This document shows positions 49,791 to 62,056 of a DNA stretch of 64,000 nt, in pieces. The stretch comes from Tachypleus tridentatus (taxonomy: Eukaryota; Arthropoda; Merostomata; Xiphosura; Limulidae), in assembly GCF_004210375.1 (NCBI RefSeq), contig NC_134837.1, forward strand, positions 161,055,310 through 161,119,309. The letters are read 5' to 3'. Under the pieces are notes generated by a model. It did no database searches, was not told the origin of the DNA, and saw only the letters and a list, made by a program, of their open reading frames with translations. A program made the position numbers and the translations under genes. Every line of letters starts with the position of its first letter. The stretch's first letter is position 1.

Positions 49791-51784
49791 GTGTTTTGGA
49801 AAATTTAATTAACAATCTGGCCTTTACAGTTTCTCAATTCACACCATGAATATTGTTTGTCTTGGAATAATTAAAGTCGCACATATCTTCAGATGTGATA
49901 GTTAACTTTTTTGAAATATTTATAAAACGTAATTTTGAAGTTGCGTTAAACCCACGTAAGCTCTCATGCTATCCATTGGAACTCCTGCGTCACGAACTAT
50001 ATCTTAAAGTACTTTCAGCAAGAGGAAACCTCATATTTAACAATGAGAACCAAGTTATGTGCTGTAGCATGTAGTGTAGTTTATAAATATCGTGCTTTTT
50101 ACTGTATTTTTTTCAGTCTTAGCTTTTATGTCCACTAGGCTTACGACAATCATGTCTTCAGCATAAACTAAACCAAAGTAATAACACCCAAAAACCTCCA
50201 TTTCCCGAAGGAATCTACTTTTTTTATATCTCCACTTCTTCGCTTGTCCGAATCCCGTTAACGCATGAGCGACCATGTCTTCTCACTCGTAACGCCCAGT
50301 ACAAGCTTTCATGCCGGAACGTTGTTTAAGTGCATGTAGTGTATTGTTTAAGTGAGATACTGAGAAGACGTTTGATTGCTAACGAGTTTTATGACTAGCG
50401 TGTTAAATACGAGAGTTGGTCAGAAGATGAGTTATATTGATAATATCTACCGAAGACTTGCAGTACTTCCATATACCGACAATAGACAAACCAACTTTGC
50501 TAACAAGAATTTGAAAACTTGTCAAGTGTACATGAAGTATCCTCCCTTCAGTCACTGTGGATCTTTTATCCAGAAACTAAAGTTCGTATCTTTAGAAAGG
50601 CTTCAGCAATTGGGCAAAATTAATTCGTTATCGACACAAACGTGCTACTACTAAAACAACAATACTTTTAAAATCAATATGTGTTATGTAAGTATTGTAT
50701 TTTTGAACCTTAATTTCTAAAATGTCTTATCCAGTAGAAACTAAAACTTATAAGATAAAAACATATATTGAAACTAATTATCAGATATCGTGTCACCATT
50801 GCATATATTTTACTCCAACGAATCAAGACTGGCTTAAAGTGAAGTATCATATAAGATTTTCTTCAGGCGGCCATCTTTAATAAATGTACATGTTCAAAAA
50901 TCTCATAATTAATTAAAGCATCTGAATGTTTTGGTTAAGAAATTTTAATTTACCTCTTTTGAACTTACTATGGAGAACAATGTCATCTTTGCCAAAGCAT
51001 TGTGTTGTCAATTTCGGTTTGTATTTCAACGAACACTACCAAAGGACTTGCAACGCGAAACGTTGAAAGTGTAATTAAATAAAAACAATATTTTCGTGTT
51101 ACAAGATCATTCATTTCTAGTATTGATATGTATTCCACACACTAATATGCACTGAATAATTTAAATCGTGAAAGGTATTTCTAAACTTATTTCTAAGAAT
51201 TCGTTAGAATCTGGCAAAATTGACATGCGATCCACACTCTGTTTTTAACAATGGTAGTTGGATTGCAATGTGATCTTGTCTTGCCTCTTCTTTAACAAAT
51301 TTATTCTTAGATTATTAGCAATGACAATGTGTGACTAACTGTGTTGATAAATTCAAGCCTCGGGTTGGTGGCACTTTTGTCTTGCTTAGTATTTATGAAC
51401 AAATTCCTTGTAGCGCCCTTAATAATCACCGCTAGAATATCAAATCACTGTTAAATTTAAAAATAAATGTAAATAACCTTTTTAAGATTCTCCTTGTCTT
51501 CATCTAGTTTTCATATATGTTGCTTTCATAGACAGACTTTTACCTTTCTTTTGTTCATTTTCAAAATTTGATATCTGAATCTTGTTTGTTGTTTATTTTT
51601 TCTAACCAGTCGTGCACAATGTATTTATGGTAATATTTTCTTGTTTGAACAAAACTTTGCTATTATTAATCAAATGATGCAATAAAAGTTTCCCATTTAT
51701 TTATTTTATTTCTATTAGCTTCAATAAGTGGACCATTCTTTATATTGTGGTTCTTTTATTGTTGGATTAAGGGTCTTGTTTCAA
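49791..51784. other. Unannotated; unrecognised ORF and a GAAACG motif
   Basis: The ORF at 50376-50654 (+, 92 codons) has no motif I know. At 51048-51067 CAACGCGAAACGTTG followed by AATTAAATAAAA resembles 3' motifs of Penelope-like elements, but no RT sequence was seen upstream. Confidence 0.4.
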
Positions 51785-51791
51785 TTGAGAA

Positions 51792-51927
51792 GCCCCCAAT
51801 GGCTCAGCGGTATGTCTGCGGACTTACAACGCTAAAATCGGATTTCGATACCCGTGGTGGGCAAAGCACAGATAGCCCATGGTGTAGCTTTGTGCTTAAT
51901 TAAAAAACAAAACAAACAAAACATCTG
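51792..51927 (+). mobile_element. SINE family B copy
   Basis: GTATGTCTGCGGACTTACAA, GGATTTCGATACCCGTGG and tail GCACAGATAGCCCATGGTGT. TTGAGAA flanks it (51785-51791 and 51928-51934), a likely 7-bp TSD. Confidence 0.92.
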
Positions 51928-52068
51928 TTGAGAAACGGGAAAATGGTATGGAAATATTGGCCTGCAATTTTCAATAATTATAAAACAAATCTTGTTTGGA
52001 ACATAAAACGTGCTCATTGGATTTTACTTTCTTGAAACTTGTAAAACATATAATATCTTACCTAATTT

Positions 52069-52196
52069 GTCCCCCAGTGGCTCAGCGATATGTCTGCAGA
52101 CTTACAACGCTAAAAACCGGGTTTCGATACCCGTGGTGAACAGAGCACAGGTAGCCCATTGTGTAGCTTTGTGCTTTGTACAAAACAACAAACAAA
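52069..52196 (+). mobile_element. SINE family B copy with 12-bp TSD
   Basis: CTTACCTAATTT (52057-52068) and CTTATCTAATTT (52197-52208) flank it. The most consensus-like family B copy in the window. Confidence 0.95.
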
Positions 52197-52498
52197 CTTA
52201 TCTAATTTATTTAAACTTTCAAATAAACGGTGATATCCAACAAGGTTTTCAAATAAAAACTCAACTTTCCATTCTTCTTCAGTTTGAATATAACATACTA
52301 ATGTCTAATGACATGTAAATTAATTACGATTGTGCTTTTCCAGATGGGAAAACACAATTACACAAAAACAATTGTTATTCACGCTGCTATTGTGACTCAT
52401 TCTCTAGAAGCTTTAGAACAGTTAAAATAACGACTTGTAGCTCGAAGAAGTAACGCCAACACTATGTCTCAAACTTCAAGCTATTCTGTAAGTTTTTG

Positions 52499-52603
52499 AT
52501 TATCCCCATATTCCCCACTCTGACACTAACATTGATTATCCCCATATTCTCCACTCTTAAACTAACATTGATTATCCCCATATTCCCCACTCTTAAACTA
52601 ACA
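52499..52603. repeat. 36-bp tandem repeat, three units
   Basis: Units start at 52499, 52535 and 52571 (ATTATCCCCATATTCYCCAC then TCTTAAACTAACATTG). As 36 is a multiple of three, both strands stay open and give 12-residue periodic peptides, which explains the overlapping ORFs 52462-52644 (-) and 52496-52687 (+). Confidence 0.93.
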
Positions 52604-53033
52604 GTTTTTACTAATCTTGTTTTTCTAGCTTTATTCATGTTCATCGTGGACGTAAATCTCTATAATAGCAATAGTGTCCTGAAATAGTTTAATAAGATAC
52701 GTTGTTGGTGTATGATGCTCTATCGGGAAACAATGGCAACATTTGGATTGGCTTCAGGGAGATTGCATGGCTATTGTTCCTGATATTGCTACAATGTTAT
52801 TTTTGATAGTGGTACTGTATGTGTGATCACTATGATGCATGGTAGTCTATATATCGCATGTTATGTTTGTAAAATATTTATAGCTGCTATTTTTACATGG
52901 TTAAAAAAATATATAGCTACTATGTTTATGCCCTCTAGCTATATTTGAAGTCTGTAAACATTGGGTTGTAAAAACTACTAAACTATAATGGAATGTTGGG
53001 TGAACTGAATTTTGTATGTTTGTTTTTTTGTGT

Positions 53034-53113
53034 TTGTAGTTAAGCTACATGGGTGTCTAAAAAGGTTTTTAGTGTTGTAAGTTCACAGACATTCCGCTGT
53101 GATACTGGGGGCC
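53034..53113 (-). mobile_element. SINE family B fragment
   Basis: GGTTTTTAGTGTTGTAAGTT, CACAGACATTCCGCTGTGAT and ACTGGGGGCC are the antisense head. The tail is reduced to GTTAAGCTACATGGGTGTCT. Confidence 0.65.
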
Positions 53114-53213
53114 TGGATTTTGTAACAACATGAGTTTTATACATGCATGCAAATACAATGTATGTTGGCTAGTAGTTAGGTATATACATATATATGGAAG
53201 CTAACACTGTATA

Positions 53214-53232
53214 AATATATATATATATATAG
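53214..53232. repeat. (AT)n microsatellite
   Basis: A run of AT dinucleotides just upstream of the next SINE. Confidence 0.85.
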
Positions 53233-53251
53233 TTTATTAAGTTGTAAAATA

Positions 53252-53376
53252 CTCCCCAGTGGCACAACAATATGTCTGCGGACTCACAGAGCTAGAAACC
53301 GAGTTTCAATACCCGCGATGGGCAGAGCACAGACAGCTCATTGTGTAGCGTTGTGTTAACTTTCAAACAACCAATG
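53252..53376 (+). mobile_element. SINE family B copy with 13-bp TSD
   Basis: AAGTTGTAAAATA occurs at 53239-53251 and 53377-53389. Head and tail are both present and moderately diverged. Confidence 0.95.
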
Positions 53377-53389
53377 AAGTTGTAAAATA

Positions 53390-55703
53390 AAATAATATAG
53401 ATAGCCATGAGAATTTTTCAAGTTATATACATGAATGCGTATATATTCAATGCAAATGTAAGAAAATATGTCGTAATTTAACAGCATATGTATGAAAATA
53501 ACCATTTTGTGTGTTTCTTATAGTTGTGTTTCCCTTTCGTCTCCCTATTCCTTCATCCTCTCCAATCACCAGACTTAGAGCAGTATTCTGAACACTACAA
53601 GACCGAAATGGTGCTAATTAACAACCATGAGTTGTTTAGATCAATATACCTTCTCCTCCATCTATTTCTGATGGTGTTTGAGTCATGAATCATCTACGAC
53701 CCTCTTCCACTGTGATGATCCTAAACTTTGGCAGAACGTCACTACTACACACTTTATCTTAAACTAATTAAACTGAATGTATAGCTACATAATTCTTCCC
53801 TCATTTTTTCCTATAATCGTCATCATTTTCTCCATCTCCTGCTTATACGATTCTTGTCGCCCTTTATAGTCAACTTCAAAGATACCCACTTCATATACAG
53901 TATCTCTAAAATTCGCAACCACCTAGTACTGGCGAAAATTCGACACTTATTAACAATCATCATCGTAATCATAGAACGATGCTTGAAACGGTGTCGAGTA
54001 CCATCTTTCAAACTATGGTTTAAATATTTTTATTTTTGGAGACGGCCTAGACGTTTGTCTAGCATGGTCAAAATTGATCAAGCAGTTGTAAAAAAAAAAA
54101 CTGTGTTACTATCAGCATCACTGTGTCCTGAAGGGGCAAAAATTATCTTGTATAGTTTCCTTGGCAGTTTATTTGTCAAACCTTTGGTTCAAGATGACGT
54201 TAACACGTGCTAATGCACATGTTTTGGATTTCTGTCAACCATGTAAAATATAACTGGATGTTTTCAGCAGTGTAATTTCCTGCTAGCTAGTCTAGGAGGC
54301 ACCTCTGAGGTCATGCTACAACTTTCATCTTCAATAGACGGAAGTAAACGTCTTTCTATAAGAAATTTTGTTCTAGTTTATTACAGCTTTTGTTTTGCTG
54401 CTCCTTGCAGTAAGTGTCAGTATTTAAATGCTGACTGAATGGCTTATGGTCTTCCGGTTGTAACTCATAGCAGAAGTCTTGAAACCAATCTTATATTAAT
54501 AGGAACTGCTATAAGAAAACCATATTAGTGATATATGTTACAGGCAAACGCTCATTGAAGGTAAACGCTTGATAATAAAGGATAAGAACCACTTGTTCCA
54601 AATTCTGAGCATCACCAAGCTCGGTTAATATTTATGTGAACTAAGGTTGTACGTATTGTTAGAAACTAATAAAACTGCTATAATTTTGTGCCGTCACATT
54701 CGCAAATTTTAAACCCATGCAAACTAAAAATTTAATTTCCAGCATTAATGTTAATAAATGTTCAGCAGACTTTTCATGATATACATGTAATGAACAACAG
54801 TAACATTTTTTTACTTCTACGAATATTCACCATCTCGTAAAAATACACCTAAACTTCCTCAGCCTGATCTAAATCTCTATTATTTTATTCTACCCTACCT
54901 GCTTACATGTTTTTACAGCGAAGTCTTTGCACTAGTATTGCACATTTACGTTTATTCACTGTTGTAAAAATGTAAAGTGAAGTCTGACTACATAATTATG
55001 ATAATGATAATTGTGCAAACCGATAACATAAAACCATAAAATAAAGTATATAAACCATGTAAGTACGAAAAGAGTAATGAAAGCAAATTATATACATAAA
55101 AAGAAATAGCAAAGATTTTGAGGCATCAATTGAATAACATGCTTGAAATTCGTATATTTATTAAAAACATTCCCTGTTGCAAACACCTTAAAATCATGGA
55201 AGAATAGCAGTATATCAATGAAAGTATGAAATGTTTCAAGTGTACCTTTAATAAAATTTCATAATATTACGGTACAGAGTCGAAGACAATTGATGAATAA
55301 ACAGTTATTTTTAAAACAGGTCGCTCGTTTTTAATTTAATTGTCTGTCTTTTTTAAACTAAAGATATTGTAAGCAAAAATAAAGTATTGTGTCACTACCT
55401 GCGTTACGAGTTTTCTATTATAACGGTTTGGTGTAAATTTTAAAGAAGTTACAAATGTTCTAGATCCGTATATAAATATAAGATTGATGCACATAATACA
55501 AGTTAAACATGTATCATAAAGAAAACTATAACTGCTATATAAACCATAGCTTTATAGACTTTAAATGACATATGATACAATGGGACAATATTAAGTTTTT
55601 TGGATATAGTTTTTAAAGTTAAAAGTAAATTTCACACATTCTAGTATTTTCTTATAAAGTTGTATGAAAAATCTCTACACGTCACATTGGTGACTTTTAT
55701 AAT
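53390..55703. other. Unannotated with one unrecognised ORF
   Basis: The 119-codon ORF at 53854-54213 (+) has a hydrophobic stretch followed by a basic region, but no domain I recognise. Its shadow at 53823-54011 (-) is equally unsupported. Confidence 0.4.
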
Positions 55704-55964
55704 GATTGGTTTGAATTTTGCGCAAAGTTACAAGAGGGCTATCTGCGCTAGTTATCCCTAATTTAGAAATGTAAGACTGACGAGACGGAAGCTAATCATC
55801 ACTATCCACGACCAACTCTTTTACCAACAAATAGTAGGATTGACCGTTACCTTATAACACCCTCACGGTTCAAAGGGTGAGTATATTTCATATGACGGAG
55901 ATTCGATCCCGCGACTCTCGGATTATTAGTTGAGTGCCTTAACCACTTGGCCATGCCAAGCCTT
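55704..55964 (-). mobile_element. SINE family A copy
   Basis: Antisense copy from GGTTTGAATTTTGCGCAAAG to AACCACTTGGCCATGCCAAG. The GGGCTACTCTTTTACC region is shortened. No clear TSD. Confidence 0.92.
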
Positions 55965-56434
55965 CTGTTATTAAGCCTTTGGGCTTAGAATAAATCTGAG
56001 GATTTTAATTTTCTCTTATACACATAAGACAAAACAGATATGAGTATCCTCTCTCTTTCTTACCTTTATTATTCATCATTATGAACAAAAAATTATTTCT
56101 TTCATCTTTCAAAAGTAAAAACAAGTAAAGCCAATAAAATTGTTTACAGAAAGAAGTAAGCATAAAAAAACATATCAATGGTTTACAAATTCTTCATTGT
56201 TTCTTTAATATGTATTTTATATACAGTTTTGCACCGATTCAACAATATTAATATACCTAAACCATGTTAAAAAAATATTTACAAAAGTTGCTGCTAGCCA
56301 CGTTTTTGTACATTGTGTAAAACGTATAAAATTTATATCATGTTTCAGAACATGATAGTATTGTGATAAATCTCTATTTTATCTTTTATCTTGACTAAAT
56401 AATGTTTATTCAAGCACTTCAGTGAAACGGTTTC

Positions 56435-56552
56435 TGTTTTGAATTAAGCACAAAGCTACACAATAGGCTATCTGTGCTATGCCCACCACGGGTATCGAAA
56501 CCCGGTTTTAGCATTGTAAGTCCGTAAACATACCACTGAGCCAATGGGGGGG
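56435..56552 (-). mobile_element. SINE family B copy with 11-bp TSD
   Basis: GAAACGGTTTC (56424-56434) and GAAACAGTTTC (56553-56563) flank it. The tail stem is GCACA/TGTGC in sense orientation. Confidence 0.95.
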
Positions 56553-56835
56553 GAAACAGTTTCAACACCTTAGCAAAAATACAGCTTAAGACTTTCTTTT
56601 CTAAACTGTTAAATCAAATATCACTTGATTCATACCAGCAGGTATTGTTTAATAGTCAGTATTGAGGATTTATTGAAGAAATCTGGACTCAAACTATCAT
56701 ATTTAGTATATTAGATAAGAGTACAATATAGAATGACAATAGGTATTTACCATTTTCACTTTAATTTCCCAGGTTAAAATTCTTAAAATAATTTCCTTTT
56801 GTGAGACTTTTATACAACTCTTATTATTATGTATA

Positions 56836-56912
56836 TATATATATTCCATTACCATTATCGGCCAAGGTTGTTAACTTGTTGTCATACCGGCTAATGTTTG
56901 TGGTAATAAATA
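56836..56912 (+). repeat. Dispersed repeat, copy 2
   Basis: CCATTACCATTATCGGCCAA and the following TGTTAACTTGTTGTCATACC match 20432-20515, with an AT run in front in both places. Confidence 0.6.
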
Positions 56913-57754
56913 TAAAATATTTTAGAAACTAAACTCTCGATTAAGGAATATATATTATAACAATTAAACAAATAGGGGTCATTTACTTTGATTTATAAGT
57001 AGCTAATAACAGTTTTTTTGAAGAATTTGATTCAGTATACTGGGACGGAAAGTTTAATTTCAAGCAGCTGAGCATTCACGTGTTACACTTGAATACATTT
57101 TCAAAAGAAAGGGAGGGAACTAAGAATAAGAACAATATAAGAACCTTTAATAGTTCTATTTAATATTTTATTCTAATTGTGGAGATTGGTAGTTTAATTA
57201 ATAGAAATGTTAGTGTTCTATTTCTGCTTTAAGAAATTTAGACGTTATGGGTGTAAACCCTCAAATTCTTACTCCTATTAGGTTTTTGTACACTTATTTG
57301 TTTTCCATGATGAGTTAATAGTTTAACATCGGTGTCTAAATTTTGTCTCATAGATGGGATGTTCCCGACGCATTTTAGTGCTACTGCCACTGACATTATC
57401 CTGGACTGTTAACGATAATGCGATATTTAACTCGTTATTGTTTCTAGTGCTGATTAACTCGCTTATTAACAATTATTTTCATCAATACTTTGGATATATT
57501 TTCATATATATATATACACTGCTTTCAATGTTCTTGTTGTGAATTGCATTAAAGGCGTAATTAAAGGTCTAAGCTCAATTCATTCCTACAACGAGTTAGA
57601 AAAGTTAAATATATTAACTCAGATTTAGTTTATCTTAGATAACTTGTTTATAAATATGTTTGGCATATTTCTTTATTGAATTATCAACAGCATCTAAATA
57701 AAACCACACTCATGAATGCTGTCGAAATCTGAATTAGTTTTATACAGAACCGAA
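56913..57754. other. Unannotated, nothing recognised
   Basis: The ORF at 57354-57542 is hydrophobic but has no identifiable motif. Confidence 0.45.
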
Positions 57755-57900
57755 CGTAGCCTAGTGATTAAGATACCTAGCTGCGAATAAGAAGGTCCAA
57801 AGTTTGTGCTCAAGATATATCACTGAATATGTTTAGCACTCTCAACTACGGTCGCGTTATAAGGTGGTAACCAATCTAGTTAACACAAGCGGTATGGGTG
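57755..57900 (+). mobile_element. Possible orphan tRNA-derived SINE
   Basis: GTAGCCTAGTGATTAAGATA looks like a tRNA A-box region. A poor B-box equivalent follows near 57802, then GCGTTATAAGGTGGTAACCA, which loosely recalls the family A body. Single, diverged copy. Confidence 0.35.
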
Positions 57901-58466
57901 ACGTGTACTGTCACTTGTATGTTCTCTATCTGATCATAAATTATAAATAGGAACGGTTATACTCGGGTCTTAAGTTTCTGTGATATGGGAATTCAGTTCA
58001 TACGTCGCAAAAGGTACTTCTGAGGTTAAATGTAACAACTTAAAGAAAATCTCGCTAAGACCAGACGTGTCGGTAGTGGTGAATACCAAAATGTTTGCAT
58101 TTATGTTTACGATTGTTACCGATGTTTATTTCAAAAAGTAATACATATGTTTGAAATTAAAATTAATTACTATTGTAATGATATTCACAAGTAAAACGTT
58201 AATATAAAACGTCAAAAATATCTTGCATTAGATTGTTAGTTAAATGCTACTATATTTGTAATTTGCCTACATATATGAAATATATTCCATTTATAGTAAT
58301 GTCGTTTGTCAGTAGGTAATTTTATTGTTGTTGTTAAACCAATATTCTTAAAAACACGATAGTGATTATCACATTTAAATACAGAAGGAAATAGTATTAC
58401 GTTTTATTTCATTTTATGAAAAATAATAATTTCCTAATGTTCACAGGTATTAAATATAGAAAGTTC
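57901..58466. other. Unannotated, nothing recognised
   Basis: AT-rich with no supported feature. Confidence 0.5.
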
Positions 58467-58474
58467 CTAAAATA

Positions 58475-58737
58475 ACATGGTGGTTAAGGCACTCGACTCC
58501 TAATCTGAGGGTCGCAGGTTCGAATCCCAGTCGCACCAAACATGCTCGCCCTTTCAGCCGTAGGGGCGCTATAATGTGTCGGTCAATCCCACTCCGTTGG
58601 TAAAAGAGTAGCCCACAAGTTGGCGGTGGGTGGTGATGACTAGCTGCCTTCCCTCCAGTTTTACACTACTAAATCAGAGACGGCTAGCGCAGATAGCCCT
58701 CGAGTAACTTTGCGCGAAATTTTAAAACAAACCAAAT
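58475..58737 (+). mobile_element. SINE family A copy, 5' shortened, 8-bp TSD
   Basis: The first bases (GGCCCGGCATGGCCAG) are reduced to ACATGGTGG. CTAAAATA at 58467-58474 and 58738-58745 is a likely TSD. Confidence 0.93.
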
Positions 58738-58745
58738 CTAAAATA

Positions 58746-59311
58746 TTTGTATTAGTCACAAAACACATCTATTGATTTTAAACAGCGGTGGAGATACATC
58801 TCATCCACCGTTTATTGATACCCACTATTTTTAGAAGTAATGTCTCATGTGATAGTGTAGTAGTCTTACAAATCGTATGCGTAATCTTGAGTAAAAGATA
58901 TTTATTAGCATATACACCTTATGCTATCTTAAACGCGTGCAAAGAAAAACAAAATCGAAATGCGTGTTTCATGTTTCAAAGTATTTGTTATTGTGCTAAT
59001 ACCACACGAATTAACTTTAATGTAAAGGTAGAAAATATATACACATACACATTGTCACGTGACAACGTCAGCGATAAGTGTGACTCATAGGATAAAGTGT
59101 TTCATGGAGAGCGAAATGTTTGAAATAGAATACGCTAAGGGTAGTTTGAGTTTAATTTTAGTAGTTAAAACATTAGGTGAATATCAAATTAGAAACAATA
59201 ACCTTAGGTTTAACACAAAGGTTATGCAGGGGTATAATCCCTCTCTATTTGCTTTTAGAGAGTGTGAAAAACACAGTAATAAACAGTGATAAAAATTAAA
59301 GATCTAATTGT
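58746..59311. other. Unannotated, two unrecognised ORFs
   Basis: ORFs at 58788-59090 (100 codons) and 59059-59289 (76 codons) overlap in different frames. Neither has a recognised domain, promoter or splice evidence. Confidence 0.4.
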
Positions 59312-59436
59312 ATGTGTGTGTGGTTTCTTATTGCAAAGCCACATCGAGCTATCTCCTGAGCCCACCCAGGGGAAGAGAATCCCTGATATTAGACTTGTAA
59401 ATACGTGGACATACCACTGTACTAGGGGGGGGGGGC
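59312..59436 (-). mobile_element. SINE family C copy
   Basis: The antisense AC-rich tail (GTGTGTGTGGTTTCTTATTG), GCCACATCGAGCTATCTCCT, GAATCCCTGATATTAGAC and the head GGACATACCACTGTACTAGG end at a run of G. Confidence 0.85.
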
Positions 59437-59508
59437 GTTATTTGTAGGTATATAACCCTCTCATTTCATGGCAGTAAAATTAAACAACTTTCAATCTTAC
59501 ATTCAAGT

Positions 59509-59780
59509 CTGCCCGACATGGCGAGGTGGGTTAATGCGTTCGACTCATAATCTGAGGGTCGCGGGTTCGAAATCCCCATCGCACCAAACATGCTTATTCT
59601 TTCAACCATGGAATCGTAATAATGTGATGGTGAATTCTACTATTCGTTTTAAAACAGTAGCCCAAGAGTTGGCGGTAAGAGGTTATGAATAGCTGCCTTC
59701 CCTCTCGTTTTACGCTGCGAGATTAGGGGCGGCTAGCGCAGATAGCCCTCCTGTAGCTTTGCGCGAAATTCCAAAACAAA
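59509..59780 (+). mobile_element. SINE family A copy with 10-bp TSD
   Basis: ACATTCAAGT (59499-59508) and ACATTCGAGT (59781-59790) flank it. The head is near consensus and the body has several substitutions. Confidence 0.95.
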
Positions 59781-59790
59781 ACATTCGAGT

Positions 59791-60066
59791 TTTCAAATAT
59801 CAGTTTGTAGAGCAAACCATTTTATTCGGATCAGGATTAATCTTGAATATCAGAAGGGCTTTATTAATTGTTATGTAAATTCGCTGTTTGTTTTTGATGT
59901 TATAAAAAATACATTCCCTTCTACCTTATTGGTAACAATGAAGTCAGAGCATTATACTGTATAAGTCGTTATTCCTAGGATTGAGGATATTGAAATATAG
60001 TCCACTGTACACTGATCACTATTGTCTTTTTATTGCTAGAGTAGATTACCCCAGAGATTCTATATT
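59791..60066. other. Unannotated, nothing recognised
   Basis: Short AT-rich spacer between SINE copies. Confidence 0.5.
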
Positions 60067-60335
60067 TGATTTGAATTTCGCGCAAAGCTATACAAGAGCT
60101 ATCTGCGCTAGCCGTCCCAAATTTAGCAGTATAAGACTAGAGGGAAGGCAGCTAGTCATCACCATCCACCGCCAACACTTGGGTTACTCTTTTACCAACG
60201 AATTGTGGGATTGACCGTCATTTTATAACGCCCGCATGGCTGAAAGGGCGAGCATGTTTGGTGCGACCGGGATTCGAACCCGCGACCCTCAGATTACAAG
60301 TCGAGCACCTTAACCCACCTCGCCATGCTGACCCT
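60067..60335 (-). mobile_element. SINE family A copy
   Basis: Near-consensus antisense copy with intact tail stem and B box. The ORF at 59981-60214 overlaps it and is read-through. Confidence 0.95.
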
Positions 60336-60403
60336 GTGAGGTTCTATTTCTTAAAGCAAAAATAGTTCCGAATTTGAACAATAGGCTACAAAATGTAAGA
60401 AAA

Positions 60404-60622
60404 TTGTTTGTTTGTTTCGAATTTCGCGCAAAGTTACACAAAGGCTATCTGCGCTAGCCGTCCCTAATTAAGCACTATAAGACTAGAGGGAAGGCAATTA
60501 GTCATCACCACCCACCGCCAACTCTTGGGCTACTCTTTTACTTACGAATAGTGAGATTGAGCACCAATAATTACGTCCCCACGATTTGAAAGGGTGAGAA
60601 ATGAGCATGTTTGGTGCGACGG
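60404..60622 (-). mobile_element. SINE family A copy, head missing
   Basis: The antisense tail and body are complete to TTTGGTGCGACGG. The tRNA-like head with both promoter boxes is absent, as in a 5'-truncated insertion. Confidence 0.93.
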
Positions 60623-60833
60623 AGAGAAGAAAGTTGAACCTAAAGATAAAGGTTTATCAATCCTTCTAACTGTTTCTTCGTGGTAAGTCATACAAAGTAT
60701 AGTAAAAATTTAAATAATCACTGTTTTTAGCATTCTAAGCGTCACTTTGTTAAGGGTAGAAATTGACTGCATGCATTTGTATACAACCTTTTTTATACAG
60801 CCCCTTGGAAACATTTTTAAACAGCAACGACAA

Positions 60834-60859
60834 ATATATATATATATATATATATATAT
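60834..60859. repeat. (AT)n microsatellite
   Basis: About 13 AT dinucleotides. Confidence 0.95.
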
Positions 60860-61221
60860 GGGTTTATAAGATTATAAGAGACAGTTACTTTTTAAATGGG
60901 AAGACCTGTATTTCATAAGTTTTTTGTAAAACGTTCTTCATAATACACACCTATAAATTTATTAAAATTAAAGCCTAAATATTAGGTTTTCTAGTATTAC
61001 TCCTTCTTCTAATCCATTCTCTTCATTTTTTACCAGAATAGAATATCAAGTATAGGAAAGATTGATTCTCCTAATATAACAGTCATTTTTTATTTGAACG
61101 ACTGTTACTCAAGCAGTTCATAGACTGTGCTCCATCTGCAAATACATATATATTTCTTTAAAACATAGTGGCGTTAGAAGAAACTTTGAAGATTTCAAAC
61201 AAGTACAAAACTCAGTAAGAA

Positions 61222-61500
61222 TTGTTTGTTTGTTTTTTGAATTTCGCACAAATCTACTCGAGGGCTATCTGCGCTAGCCTTCCCTAATTTATCAATGTAA
61301 GACTAGAGAGAAGGCAGCTAGTCATCACCACCCACCGCCAACTCTTGGGCTACTCTTTTACCAACGAATAGTGGGATTGATCGCACATTATAACGCCCCC
61401 ACGGCTGAAAGGGCGAGCATGTTTAGTGCGACCGGAATTCGAACCCGCGACCCTAGGATTACGAGTCGAATTCCTTAACACACGTGGCCATGCCGGGCCC
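61222..61500 (-). mobile_element. SINE family A copy
   Basis: Complete antisense copy. TAAGAA on both sides (61216-61221 and 61505-61510) may be the TSD. The tail stem is GCGCA/TGTGC, one G-U wobble. Confidence 0.94.
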
Positions 61501-61928
61501 TCTATAAGAAATGAGGATGTTTGCTACAACTTTGTTTTAAAAAAGTCATAATATTTTAACAATAACTAGGTGAATATAACTAAAGAAGATAGCACTAGTA
61601 AGAAGAATCTAACTCGAAAGCTTATTTAATAACCATTGAATAATTAATGTTAAATAATCAAATAATTTGTTAAATGTCATTCAGAAGGAGAAACATTATC
61701 CAAAGAACTGAAAATTATTTTTCTTCGCACCTAAAAATGTTTATTTTCTTTTTAGCATTAATTACAGTTTGCGTTGTACTTGAAGATGTGAAACGATATT
61801 ATAGGATCACAAATATTTCTTTTTGATGAAAGATTTCATCAGTATCTGCAGTACTGGCTTAGCAGATTTGCATGTTTATAAATTTAATCGTAAACCACCA
61901 ATCATCAGCTACTAACAGCAAAGGTAGT
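61501..61928. other. Unannotated, nothing recognised
   Basis: AT-rich spacer. Confidence 0.5.
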
Positions 61929-62056
61929 CCACCGCTAGTACAGCGGTAAGTCTACAGATTTACAACGTTAAAATTAGTGGTTCGATTCCCCTCGCTGCGC
62001 TTAGCAGATAACCCATCCTATGTTTACTATAAGAAAACACACACACACACACACAG
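61929..62056 (+). mobile_element. SINE family C copy with (AC)n tail
   Basis: CCGCTAGTACAGCGGTAAGT, ATTTACAACGTTAA and GTGGTTCGATTCCCCT form the Val-like head. It ends in AAGAAAACACACACACACAC, showing the tail type of this family. Confidence 0.9.

Noticed and set aside
53854..54213. 119-codon ORF as a membrane protein gene
   Set aside because: One hydrophobic stretch only, biased composition, no homologue I recognise. I leave it as unannotated.
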